Positions 16,835-25,954 of a DNA stretch of 64,000 nucleotides are shown one piece after another. Position 1 is the first letter of the stretch; each line of letters begins with the position of its first letter. A program made the translations under genes and the position numbers. The notes under the pieces are model-generated. The model was not told the origin of the DNA. It saw only the letters and a list, made by a program, of their open reading frames with translations, and did no database searches. The DNA is from CAYFYS01 sp965202905. Its GTDB lineage: Bacteria > Pseudomonadota > Alphaproteobacteria > MPNO01. Location of the stretch: contig OZ241868.1 in assembly GCA_965202905.1 (NCBI GenBank), positions 1,116,001 through 1,180,000 on the forward strand, read 5' to 3'.

Positions 16835-19782
16835 GGGTCCGACCCCCGTGTTTGGGCGTAGGCGTCCAGCCGCTCCAGATGGCGGTAGTCGCTGTAGCGC
16901 GGGGCGAGCCGTGGATCGGGCTGCGGCTCGTAGGCGGTCTCCGGGTTGTCATAGGCCGCGATCAGGTGCAGCAGGCCCTCGCGGGTCCGCGCGATCAGGC
17001 CGGGGTCGGCGCCGGCGATGCTGGCCGTCTCGCCCGGCGGGTTGCCGCCGCTAAGGCGCCAATAGGCGAGTTCGGCGACCGGCGCCGCGGCGATGGTCTC
17101 GAAGCCGCCCGCTTCGAGAATCGCTGCCTCCAACGGCAGTTGCGGCGCCGCGCCCGCTTCAATGTCCTGCTTTTTGGGCAAAGCCCCGGTCTTGTAGTCG
17201 ATGATGGTGATGCTGCCGTCTTCGCCCAGGTCGATCCGGTCGGCCTTGGCGGTCAAGGTGAACGGGCCGGCCGGCGCCGGGATGGTCATCGAGCCGGTGA
17301 TCTCGGTCAGGGTCCGTGCGATCCAGGCGCGGCGCTCGCGCTCCTGCGCCAAAAACCAGTCGGCCACCCGCTCGAAGCGCGGCCACCAGAAGGCGCCGAC
17401 GACCGGACGATGGACCAGGAGGCCGAGCGCGTCCCGGCCCATATCGAGCAGCAAGGCGCGCCCATTCTCCGGCAGCGCGCCGGGAAAGGCGCACAGGAAA
17501 CGATCCAGGGCCTGGTGGACAAAGATGCCCTGTTCGGCCGCGCCGGGGTCGGCGTCGATGTCCTCCAGCGCGCGCAGCCCCAGCACAGACCGGGCATAGA
17601 CCGCATAGGGGTCGCGGATCAGGGTCTCGATCTGGGTTACCGAAAGCGACCGCGGCCGCGCGGCCAGCGGCGGCGTGGGGGCGGGCGGGAGAAGTCGTTC
17701 GCTCACCGCCGGCCGGTCGAGCGCGCGCTGCCAGGCGAGCGGCCGCGCCGCGCCCCGGCGGAAATCGGGCGCGGTCCCGGGCACCGCGTTCTCTAGCCGC
17801 AGTAGCCAACGCGAGGGCACTGTCGGCGTCCCGGCCAGGCGCGTTGCCCGGGTCAGGAACAACTCCGGCGCGGCAAAGGCCTGGGCGAAGTCGTGCGCCG
17901 CCAAGCCGATCCGCCGTTCATGAGGCGGCAGGCCGAAAGCCGCGCGCATCGGCCGGCTCATCCAGGGATCCGGCGGCGGCGCGGCCGGCCAGGTGCCGTC
18001 GTTGAGCCCGCCCAGGATCATCCGGTCGGCGCCGATCAGCCGCGCCTCGAGCACGCCCCAGATCCCGATCCGGTCATGTCCGACATGGCGCGGGCGGACG
18101 ACCTGCGGCCGCATCAAGGTTTCGAGCAAATCGGGCCAGTCGCGCACCATCACGGCGCCGAAATCGCGGCCTGCCCCGGCGAGCTCGGACAGAAAGACGG
18201 CCGCGGCCTCCCCGGCCCCGCCCGCCCACATCCGCTCGGCGCCGTCGGTCCGGTCGGTTGCGGCCAGGGCTTCAACACAGGCGACGTGGTCGGCGACGAG
18301 CTGCGACACCGGCGCGGCGTGGTCCCGGCCGAGCGGCGCCATCGCCGCGCGCACGCCTTTCAGCCATCGAACCATATCGGCCGTCGCCCCGGCATCCTCC
18401 AGGGTCCGGATCAGCCCGTCGGGCCCCGGCTCTGGGCGCGGGCCACGCAGAACCCGACGCTCCAGCGTGCGCACCCGGCGGAGAAAGACACCGCGGTCGA
18501 GGCCGCCGGCCGCCATCGGGTGCTTGAGCGCGGCAAGCAACGGCACCGGCGCCCAGCGTTCGGCGGCCAGCCGGGCGGTCAGGCGCAGGAACGCGCCCGG
18601 CGGCGTCAAATCGAGCCGCCGGCCGCCGGAATCATCGATCTCTATGTCCCAGCGACGCAGTTCGGCGGCGACCCGGCGGGCGAGGTCGCGATCGGGCGTC
18701 ACCAACGCGGCCGTCTTGCCCTCTGTCTCCAGCGCCTCGCGCAGGAGAAGCGCGATCGTGGTGGCTTCCTCACGCGGGCCGGCGCAGTCGATCCGGGTCA
18801 CCGCGGATGCCGCGCCGGCAAGACTCGCCTCGTCGATCGGATCGGGCGGGGTCTCGGCGGGACGCATGGCGGTCGCGATCAGCCGGCCGCGCTGCACAGC
18901 TTCCGGCGGCAGCTCTGCGCCGGGCCACAGGACGACATCGACCGGACGGACCTTGAGATCGACCAGAAGCTGAACCAGACCGAACTGCGGATGGGTCGGG
19001 CCGAGCGCAGGCAGGTCGGGCTCCGCGAGCGTCCGGTCGAGCCCGGGCAGAACGATCGCGCCCAGGCTGAACCGATGGACGAAAGCCATCAGTTCGCGCA
19101 CCGCGGGAATGCTGCCGGTGGAACCAGCGATGATCACCGGGCCGGCCGGACGCCGCGCGCGCCAGGCCTCGATCCGACGTTCGATGACCAGGTTGCGACG
19201 CCGCGCGGGATCGAGCGCGCCTTCGGCCTCCAGTATCGCCGGCCAGTGCTCGGTCAGGAGTCGCAGAAAGCCGAGCGTGATCTCCCAATGGGCGGCAAGT
19301 TCGGCCGGCGCCAACTCCACCAGGCGCTCGAAGCCGATTCGTTCGGTATGGACCTGGTCGAGCAGTCCGGCCAGCGCCCGGGCGAGGCGTGCGGCCTGGG
19401 CCGGGTCCGACACCCCGGTCTCACCGGGCGTGGCGAGGACCAGCCGGGTCAGCAGGAGTTGGCGCCGCAGTTCCGGAATTGCCGGCGGCAGCCCGAGGCC
19501 GGTTCCGTCGTCAAGATCCTCGACCGACAGCGTCTCGCCGTCGTCGATCTCGCCGATCGGCGAGATCGTGGGCAGCAGCGCCGCCCCCGCCCGGCTTTGG
19601 GCGGCGAAGGCGTCGATCAGCGCGCGGCACGACCGCCGGTTGGGAAGCAGCACGGTGATCGCGGCAAGAGCCGCCGGCGCGCCGGCGTTCGCCTCCAGCA
19701 GGCCGCGCGCCAGCACATCGACGAAGCGGACTCCGGCGGGGATCGTGAACACACCGGACGGCGCCGCCGCCGGCCCGATCAT
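16831..19782 (-). CDS. addB: AddB nuclease subunit, double-strand break repair
   Basis: The 983-residue protein matches alphaproteobacterial AddB in length and placement just before addA. The N-terminal half is the degenerate helicase-like scaffold (LPNRRSCRALIDAFA near residue 50), and the C-terminus has a PD-(D/E)xK nuclease: ITIIDYKTGALPKKQDIEAG with catalytic Asp and Lys, followed by a QLPLEAAIL helix. AddB recognises recombination hot-spot sequences in known systems and cuts the second strand. It forms one leftward unit with addA and trxA; murU lies upstream across a short gap with a tandem duplication. Confidence 0.95.
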   Translation of the reverse strand: MIGPAAAPSGVFTIPAGVRFVDVLARGLLEANAGAPAALAAITVLLPNRRSCRALIDAFAAQSRAGAALLPTISPIGEIDDGETLSVEDLDDGTGLGLPPAIPELRRQLLLTRLVLATPGETGVSDPAQAARLARALAGLLDQVHTERIGFERLVELAPAELAAHWEITLGFLRLLTEHWPAILEAEGALDPARRRNLVIERRIEAWRARRPAGPVIIAGSTGSIPAVRELMAFVHRFSLGAIVLPGLDRTLAEPDLPALGPTHPQFGLVQLLVDLKVRPVDVVLWPGAELPPEAVQRGRLIATAMRPAETPPDPIDEASLAGAASAVTRIDCAGPREEATTIALLLREALETEGKTAALVTPDRDLARRVAAELRRWDIEIDDSGGRRLDLTPPGAFLRLTARLAAERWAPVPLLAALKHPMAAGGLDRGVFLRRVRTLERRVLRGPRPEPGPDGLIRTLEDAGATADMVRWLKGVRAAMAPLGRDHAAPVSQLVADHVACVEALAATDRTDGAERMWAGGAGEAAAVFLSELAGAGRDFGAVMVRDWPDLLETLMRPQVVRPRHVGHDRIGIWGVLEARLIGADRMILGGLNDGTWPAAPPPDPWMSRPMRAAFGLPPHERRIGLAAHDFAQAFAAPELFLTRATRLAGTPTVPSRWLLRLENAVPGTAPDFRRGAARPLAWQRALDRPAVSERLLPPAPTPPLAARPRSLSVTQIETLIRDPYAVYARSVLGLRALEDIDADPGAAEQGIFVHQALDRFLCAFPGALPENGRALLLDMGRDALGLLVHRPVVGAFWWPRFERVADWFLAQERERRAWIARTLTEITGSMTIPAPAGPFTLTAKADRIDLGEDGSITIIDYKTGALPKKQDIEAGAAPQLPLEAAILEAGGFETIAAAPVAELAYWRLSGGNPPGETASIAGADPGLIARTREGLLHLIAAYDNPETAYEPQPDPRLAPRYSDYRHLERLDAYAQTRGSDP

Positions 19783-19800
19783 CGCGGGGGCCTCTGCCGG

Positions 19801-19830
19801 CTAGCCGACATGGAACTAGCCGACATGGAA
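19801..19830. repeat. Two exact 15-bp tandem copies at the murU stop codon
   Basis: CTAGCCGACATGGAA occurs twice in succession (19801-19815 and 19816-19830). Read on the minus strand, each copy encodes FHVG followed by TAG, so murU ends in a duplicated C-terminus plus stop; only the first stop is used. This is a recent slippage-type duplication with no obvious effect. Confidence 0.9.
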
Positions 19831-20550
19831 ATCGTGCGCGCCGGGCCGGCCGAGCAGCCGGTCGTCGGCGAGCTTGAGGGCGCCGGGCGTGCCGACGTGG
19901 AACCACTCCCCGTCATGGACGATGCCGAACAGGCGCCGCGCGGTCTCGGCCTTGTCGTAGAGCAGGTTGAGCGAGAATGCGCCTTTCGGCGCGTCGGTAA
20001 ACAGCCGCGGGTGCAGCAGTTGGACGCCGGCGAACACGTAGGGCGACACGTCGCGGTCGTCTCGCCGCCTGAGAGCGCCGCCCGGGTCCATGAAATGATC
20101 GCCTCTTCCGTCGTAGCCGTGAGCGATCACCGTGCGGCTCATCAACAGCAGCGCATCCATCGAGTCCTCGCGCCAGGCGCCCGCCAGGCGCCGGAGCGCC
20201 GTCACCGACCCGTCGAGCCAGACGATATCGGCGTTGATCACGAAAAACGGGTCGTCGCCCAGGAGCGGCAGGGCCTTGGCCACCCCGCCGCCCGTGTCCA
20301 GCAACGTTTCCTCCCGGGACAGCGTGGTCCAGAGCCGCGCGCGCGCGCTCAAATGAGCGGCGATCTGTTCGCCTAGATAGTGGCTGTTGACGACCGACCG
20401 CTCGATCCCGAAGTCTTCGAGATGGTCGAGCGCGCGGTCGAGCATCGACCGGCCGCCGACCATTATCAGCGGCTTGGGCACGGTCTCGGTCAAGGGCCGC
20501 ATACGCAGCCCGTGACCGGCGGCAAGCACCATCGCGCGCCGTGGCTTCAT
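19816..20550 (-). CDS. murU: N-acetylmuramate-1-phosphate uridylyltransferase (MurU-like)
   Basis: This 244-residue sugar nucleotidyltransferase has the signature AMVLAAGHGLRMRPLTETVP with PKPL, in which the glycine-rich loop and the RMRPLT/PKPL segments bind nucleotide, and FFVINADIVW with a metal-binding aspartate. It starts inside the amgK stop (4-bp overlap). In Pseudomonas and Caulobacter the AmgK-MurU pair converts recycled MurNAc via MurNAc-1-phosphate to UDP-MurNAc, bypassing de novo synthesis. Linkage to amgK is the main reason to choose MurU over other nucleotidyltransferases. The ATG at 20550 is preferred to the open upstream extension. Confidence 0.92.
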   Translation of the reverse strand: MKPRRAMVLAAGHGLRMRPLTETVPKPLIMVGGRSMLDRALDHLEDFGIERSVVNSHYLGEQIAAHLSARARLWTTLSREETLLDTGGGVAKALPLLGDDPFFVINADIVWLDGSVTALRRLAGAWREDSMDALLLMSRTVIAHGYDGRGDHFMDPGGALRRRDDRDVSPYVFAGVQLLHPRLFTDAPKGAFSLNLLYDKAETARRLFGIVHDGEWFHVGTPGALKLADDRLLGRPGAHDFHVG

Positions 20551-21560
20551 GCGGCGCGTTCCCGCTGCGGGACGACGCGGGTCGGCGGCGGCAGGTTCCG
20601 GTCGAGCCAATCGCGGATCGGCGCGAGGCGCGGATGGGAGACCGAAGCCTCCAGAAGCCGCCACACGCGCGGAATGTGACCAAGATATCCGGGTTTGCCG
20701 TCGCGGACGCAAAGCCGGGCGAAGATCCCGATCACCTTGCAATGGCGCTGGGCGCCCAGCGCCGCGCAAGAGGCATCGAACAAATCCGGATCCAGAGCAG
20801 GGAACGCGGCGAGATACCGCCCCCGCATCTCGACCGCGAGCGCGGGCGCCAAATCCCGCCGCGCGTCCTCGACGAGGGAGACGAAGTCGTAGCTCACCGA
20901 TCCCGCAACGGCATCCTGGAAATCGAGCAGCCCGCAGGCGGCGACGCCATCGCGGCCGGCGATCCGCATCAGGTTGTCAACATGGTAGTCGCGCAGCACC
21001 AGGGTCTCGGGCACGCCGCGCGCGGCCCCGAAAAGCGCCGTCCAGCGCGCGCGGTAGTCGGTCCGGGCGCCCCTGCCGAGCGGCTTGCCGAGGACGGCCG
21101 GCGCGTACCAGTCGATTAGCAGGTCGGCCTCCGTCGCCAGGAGGCCGTCGTCATAGCGCGGCAAATCCACGGGGATCGCGCGCGGGTTTCCGTGCAACGC
21201 GATCAGGACATCAGTTGCCAGCCGGTAGAGCGCCTGCTCGCCGGCGCCGCCGGCGAGCAGGCGGGTGAAGGTGTCATCGCCAAGATCCTCAAGCAGCAGC
21301 AAGCCGGCCGCCGTGTCGGCGTCCAGCACCGCCGGCACGCTGAAACCCAGGCCGAGCAGATGGCGCGCCATTGCGAGATATGGCTCGGTGCGCTCCCGCT
21401 CCGGCGGGGCGTCCATGAGCACGGCGGTCTCCGTCCCGCGGCGCGCCCGCAGATAACGGCGAAACGAAGCATCCTGGGCAAGCGGGACGAGCGCCGCGTT
21501 GCCCCAGCCGGCCCGGGTCAGGAACCGCCCGATCGTCCGATCACGCGCGCCAGCGCTCAA
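20547..21560 (-). CDS. amgK: Anomeric MurNAc/GlcNAc kinase (AmgK-like phosphotransferase)
   Basis: The 337-residue protein is of the aminoglycoside phosphotransferase/choline kinase fold. It shows LRDYHVDNLM, the catalytic-loop motif with Asp and Asn, and LLDFQDAVAG, the metal-binding motif. AmgK phosphorylates the anomeric hydroxyl of MurNAc or GlcNAc in cell-wall recycling. The gene overlaps tsaE upstream by 20 bp and murU downstream by 4 bp, forming a tsaE-amgK-murU unit known from other alphaproteobacteria. It would otherwise be read as a generic phosphotransferase; the neighbour makes AmgK likely. Confidence 0.92.
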   Translation of the reverse strand: MSAGARDRTIGRFLTRAGWGNAALVPLAQDASFRRYLRARRGTETAVLMDAPPERERTEPYLAMARHLLGLGFSVPAVLDADTAAGLLLLEDLGDDTFTRLLAGGAGEQALYRLATDVLIALHGNPRAIPVDLPRYDDGLLATEADLLIDWYAPAVLGKPLGRGARTDYRARWTALFGAARGVPETLVLRDYHVDNLMRIAGRDGVAACGLLDFQDAVAGSVSYDFVSLVEDARRDLAPALAVEMRGRYLAAFPALDPDLFDASCAALGAQRHCKVIGIFARLCVRDGKPGYLGHIPRVWRLLEASVSHPRLAPIRDWLDRNLPPPTRVVPQRERAA

Positions 21561-22026
21561 GCCTGCCTCCGATACGGTCTCGCCAGTCGCCGGCGAGCGC
21601 CTCGATCACCGCATGTCGCGCATCCTGGTCCGCACCGGGTCCGAGTGTAACAACCAGCGCCCGGGCGGGCAACAACGATCCCAGACGCTCGGGCCACTCG
21701 ATCAGCACGATGCCGTCGGTCCAGGCATCCTCGATGCCCAGTTCCAGCGCATCGTCGGCCGCCCCCAGCCGGTAAAGGTCGAAGTGATGGATCTCCACGC
21801 CGCCGACCTCATAGGACTGGGCCAGTGTGAAGGTCGGGCTCGGCACTTCCAGCGCTCTCAGCCCCGCCTGGCCCGCCCGCGTGTTGATGAAAGCCCGGGC
21901 AAACGTGGTCTTGCCGGTCCCGAGCGCGCCGGAAAGGCCGATCACATCGCGCGCGCGGGCAATCCCGGCCAATATCCCGGCGAATTCCTCGGTCGCCGCT
22001 TGGGACGGGAGCGCCAGCCTGGGCAT
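21541..22026 (-). CDS. tsaE: tRNA threonylcarbamoyladenosine biosynthesis ATPase TsaE
   Basis: TsaE is the ATPase that works with TsaB and TsaD to make t6A at position 37 of ANN-decoding tRNAs. The product of 161 residues has Walker A GALGTGKTTFARAF, the typical SPTFTLAQSYEVG stretch, HHFDLYRLG with the conserved aspartate, and LIEWPERLG near the end, all family markers. I chose the ATG at 22026 because translation from 22083 adds non-conserved residues. It is the first gene of the tsaE-amgK-murU unit; the threonylcarbamoyl-AMP synthase-like gene at 41.6 kb is a related YrdC-domain protein. Confidence 0.96.
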   Translation of the reverse strand: MPRLALPSQAATEEFAGILAGIARARDVIGLSGALGTGKTTFARAFINTRAGQAGLRALEVPSPTFTLAQSYEVGGVEIHHFDLYRLGAADDALELGIEDAWTDGIVLIEWPERLGSLLPARALVVTLGPGADQDARHAVIEALAGDWRDRIGGRLERWRA

Positions 22027-22098
22027 CGCTAGATCGAGTCCGTTCTTGACGGAGTCGGACCGGCGCGGCCCGCGACCGCCCACGCCGCCGCTTCGCGC

Positions 22099-23601
<1,503 letters not shown>

Positions 23602-23625
23602 AGTGTCTCTCCTAGTAAGGTTCCA

Positions 23626-23695
23626 CCGACCCGATATGAGTCGGAGGCGAGTGCTCAGCACTCGGACGAAGGGAGTCAATTTCGTGACTCCCTTC
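23626..23695 (-). promoter_or_regulatory. Leader of ahcY with three consecutive hairpins
   Basis: Read toward ahcY on the minus strand, three perfect or near-perfect inverted repeats follow each other: 23668-23695 (11-bp arms GAAGGGAGTCA, 6-nt loop), 23648-23664 (7-bp arms CGAGTGC, 3-nt loop) and 23626-23644 (7-bp stem CCGACUC/GGGUCGG with one G-U pair). The last stem ends 24 bp before the ATG and 7-8 bp before the ribosome-binding site. None is followed by a U-tract. A structured 5' leader controlling this gene is possible; the motifs do not match the SAH riboswitch pattern as I know it. Confidence 0.6.
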
Positions 23696-23860
23696 TACCC
23701 AGAGCCGATTAGATTGGGTCTTTGTATTAAGCGGCCCTTGGAGGGATTCGCGACCGAATCGGCTGGAACGATCGGGGGCCGGCGCGCGGACGCGGGGCGG
23801 AACGCCGCCATATAGCAAGTCAGGCCTCCGGCAGGCAACCGTTTGCCGGCCGCGGCATCG

Positions 23861-24145
23861 CTATGTCTCCTCGAAGCCACTCGCGAACAGGGCCGCCAGC
23901 GACTCGATGGCCGCTCCGGCCTCCGCGCCGATCGCGGTAAGCTCCAGCCTGGTGCCGGCGGAGGCCGCCAGCATCAGCAATCCCATGATCGACAGCGCGG
24001 ACACGTCGTGGCCCTTGCAGCCGATGCGAATCTCGGCGTCGAAGCTTTCCGCGGCCGCGGCGATCCTGGCGGCGGCGCGGGCATGCAGCCCGCGTTCGTT
24101 GATGACCTGGACCGCGCGGCGCACCGGCCTGCCGGGACCGCTCAT
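23861..24145 (-). CDS. HPr-type phosphocarrier protein (PTS)
   Basis: The 94-residue protein has the HPr active site NERGLHARAAARI with the phosphorylated histidine at 21, and the regulatory serine region SALSIMGLLMLAAS recognised by HPr kinase. In alphaproteobacteria such HPr passes phosphate from EI-Ntr to EIIA proteins and serves regulation rather than sugar uptake. It overlaps the EIIA gene upstream by 4 bp, and hprK lies two genes further up. The ATG at 24145 is the first start with a family-like N-terminus. Confidence 0.95.
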   Translation of the reverse strand: MSGPGRPVRRAVQVINERGLHARAAARIAAAAESFDAEIRIGCKGHDVSALSIMGLLMLAASAGTRLELTAIGAEAGAAIESLAALFASGFEET

Positions 24146-24555
24146 CCGGCCTGTTCTTCCAGGAGCTTCGACGCCACGCTGATGTACTTGCGCGCGGCGT
24201 CCTGAGCCGCGGCGACCGAATCGGCCAGCCCCTCGCGCCCGCGCACGCTGGCGAGCTTCACCAGCATCGGCAGGTTGACCCCGGCGATGACCTCGATGTT
24301 GCACTTGTCCATCAAAGAGATCGCGAGGTTCGACGGCGTGCCGCCGAACATGTCGGTCAGCAGGACCACGCCGCTGCCGTCATCGGCCCGCGCGATGCTT
24401 TCGGCGATCTCGCGCCGGCGCTGCTCCATGTCGTCGTTGGGACCGATGCAGACGGTCTCCACGCGCTCCTGGGCGCCGACCACATGTTCGAGCGCGGCAA
24501 CCATCTCGCGCGCCAAGCCGCCATGCGTCACCAGCACCATTCCGATCAGCGCCAT
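24142..24555 (-). CDS. PTS EIIA component, mannose/fructose/sorbose type
   Basis: The 137-residue protein starts IGMVLVTHGGLAREMV, with the phosphorylated histidine at residue 11 in the EIIA-Man motif, and contains VVLLTDMFGGTPSN, the loop with the conserved aspartate of this family. No EIIB, EIIC or EIID genes are nearby, so it is the regulatory type found in alphaproteobacteria (ManX/EIIA-Man of the nitrogen-type PTS). It accepts phosphate from HPr. It overlaps the HPr gene by 4 bp and follows rapZ by 14 bp. Confidence 0.95.
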   Translation of the reverse strand: MALIGMVLVTHGGLAREMVAALEHVVGAQERVETVCIGPNDDMEQRRREIAESIARADDGSGVVLLTDMFGGTPSNLAISLMDKCNIEVIAGVNLPMLVKLASVRGREGLADSVAAAQDAARKYISVASKLLEEQAG

Positions 24556-24568
24556 GGCGGCATTCCTC

Positions 24569-25492
24569 CTAAGACCCGGACGCGGCCGGCAAATCGCGAT
24601 GGCCGGCGCTCACCTGCTGGCCCCGCTCGCGCACCCAGGCCTCCAGACGCTCGGCGACGTAGACCGAGCGATGCATGCCGCCGGTGCACCCGATGGCGAT
24701 GGTCAGGTAGCTCTTACCTTCGTCATCGAAACGCGGCAGCAACATCTCCAGCATGGCGGTCAGGGATTTGAAGAACGGTGCAAACGCCGGATCGGCCGCA
24801 ACGAACGCGCCGACCTCGGGGTCCCGGCCACAGAGTTGGGCCAGATCCGGCTCGTAGAACGGGTTCCTGAGGAACCGCACGTCCAGCACGATATCGGCCT
24901 CCGGCGGCAGGCCGTGACGGTAGGAGAACGACAGGACCGAGACCGCGAGCCCCGGCGCCCCGGCCAGCGCGCAGGCGTCTTCCAGGATGCGCTGCAAATC
25001 GGCGAGCTTGAGCCCGCTGGTGTCGATCAGGTGGTTCGCAAGGATGCGCAGCGGCGCCAGCAGCGCGCGTTCGTGCCGGATCGCCTGGCTCAGCAGGCCG
25101 CGTTCGGCCAAAGGGTGCCGGTGCCGGGTCTCCGAGTAGCGCCGGCGCAGCACTTCGTCCTCGCAGTCCAGGAAAACCAGCCCGGCGTCGATGCCGGGGT
25201 TGCGGTTCAGCCCGTCGATCTCGGCGAGGAAGCGTTCGACGGCGAAATCGCGCGTTCTGATATCCACCCCCAGAGCCAGCGGCCTCTGGCCCTGCCGGCT
25301 GGACCCAACCAGATTCTGCACCAGGGACAGCGGCAGGTTATCGACCGTCTCGTAGCCCATGTCCTCCAGCGCCTTGAGCGCGACGGTCTTGCCTGCCCCC
25401 GACATGCCGGTCACCACGACGACCCGCTCGACCGGTTCGGCGCCGGCCGAAGCTTCGAGCGGGTCCAGGACTAGCGTCGGCGTATCTGTCAT
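24569..25492 (-). CDS. rapZ: RNase adapter protein RapZ
   Basis: The 307-residue protein has the Walker A motif GMSGAGKT (residues 29-36), the VFLDCEDEVLRRRYSETRHRHPL region that defines this family, and the C-terminal IAIGCTGGMHRSVYVAERL with its metal-binding Cys-His signature. In enterobacteria RapZ guides RNase E to the small RNA GlmZ and senses amino-sugar levels; in alphaproteobacteria it sits with hprK and PTS genes as here, and its targets are less clear. The gene overlaps hprK by 4 bp. Confidence 0.96.
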   Translation of the reverse strand: MTDTPTLVLDPLEASAGAEPVERVVVVTGMSGAGKTVALKALEDMGYETVDNLPLSLVQNLVGSSRQGQRPLALGVDIRTRDFAVERFLAEIDGLNRNPGIDAGLVFLDCEDEVLRRRYSETRHRHPLAERGLLSQAIRHERALLAPLRILANHLIDTSGLKLADLQRILEDACALAGAPGLAVSVLSFSYRHGLPPEADIVLDVRFLRNPFYEPDLAQLCGRDPEVGAFVAADPAFAPFFKSLTAMLEMLLPRFDDEGKSYLTIAIGCTGGMHRSVYVAERLEAWVRERGQQVSAGHRDLPAASGS

Positions 25493-25950
25493 CGGGCCTC
25501 GGCGTCTCCGGCGGTGCGCGTGGATGAATCGGCACTATCGGTCCGCACGGCGTGGACGGCAAGCCGTACCTTCGCCGCCGCCGAGGGCGTGAAGGCCGCC
25601 ACCGCGATGCGGGCGATGCCGATGCCGTCATGCCGCCACTCCGTGGCCTCGGGCAGGCGCGGCGGCTCCGCCACGCCGAGCTCGACGACGAGGCAGATAG
25701 CGACCGGCGCCTGCCAGTCCAGATCGACGATGCCGATGCCGCGCACCTCCATCCGCCCGGCGAGCGGGACCGGCGGGCTGGCCCGCAGCACCCCGGCTTC
25801 GGCCCGCAGCACCACCTGGTCGTCGGCCACCAGCGACGCCCCGCCGTCGATCAGCCGCAGCGCCAGGTCCGACTTGCCGGCGCCCGAGGGACCCAGCAGC
25901 AAGACGCCGCAAGGGCCGACCGCAACGCAGCTCGCATGAATGGTCGCCAT
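25489..25950 (-). CDS. hprK: HPr kinase/phosphorylase, short form
   Basis: The 153-residue protein consists only of the HprK catalytic domain, as is usual in alphaproteobacteria, without the N-terminal domain of Gram-positive enzymes. It has the P-loop GPSGAGKSDLALRLI (20-27 for the loop), LVADDQVVLRA, and the K2/K3-like stretch MEVRGIGIVDLD. It phosphorylates HPr on the regulatory serine and removes it again. It lies between chvG and rapZ and overlaps rapZ by 4 bp; the start at 25950 is 4 bp after chvG. Confidence 0.93.
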   Translation of the reverse strand: MATIHASCVAVGPCGVLLLGPSGAGKSDLALRLIDGGASLVADDQVVLRAEAGVLRASPPVPLAGRMEVRGIGIVDLDWQAPVAICLVVELGVAEPPRLPEATEWRHDGIGIARIAVAAFTPSAAAKVRLAVHAVRTDSADSSTRTAGDAEAR

Positions 25951-25954
25951 CGCG

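Noticed and set aside
17893..20376. An 827-codon plus-strand open frame over addB and murU
   Set aside because: Both genes on the other strand have clear motifs and overlaps; this frame is rich in Arg, Gly and His without domains.
23602..23700. SAH, SAM-II or SAM/SAH riboswitch before ahcY
   Set aside because: Three plain hairpins are seen without the conserved loops and pseudoknot that I associate with those riboswitches. A search could overturn this.
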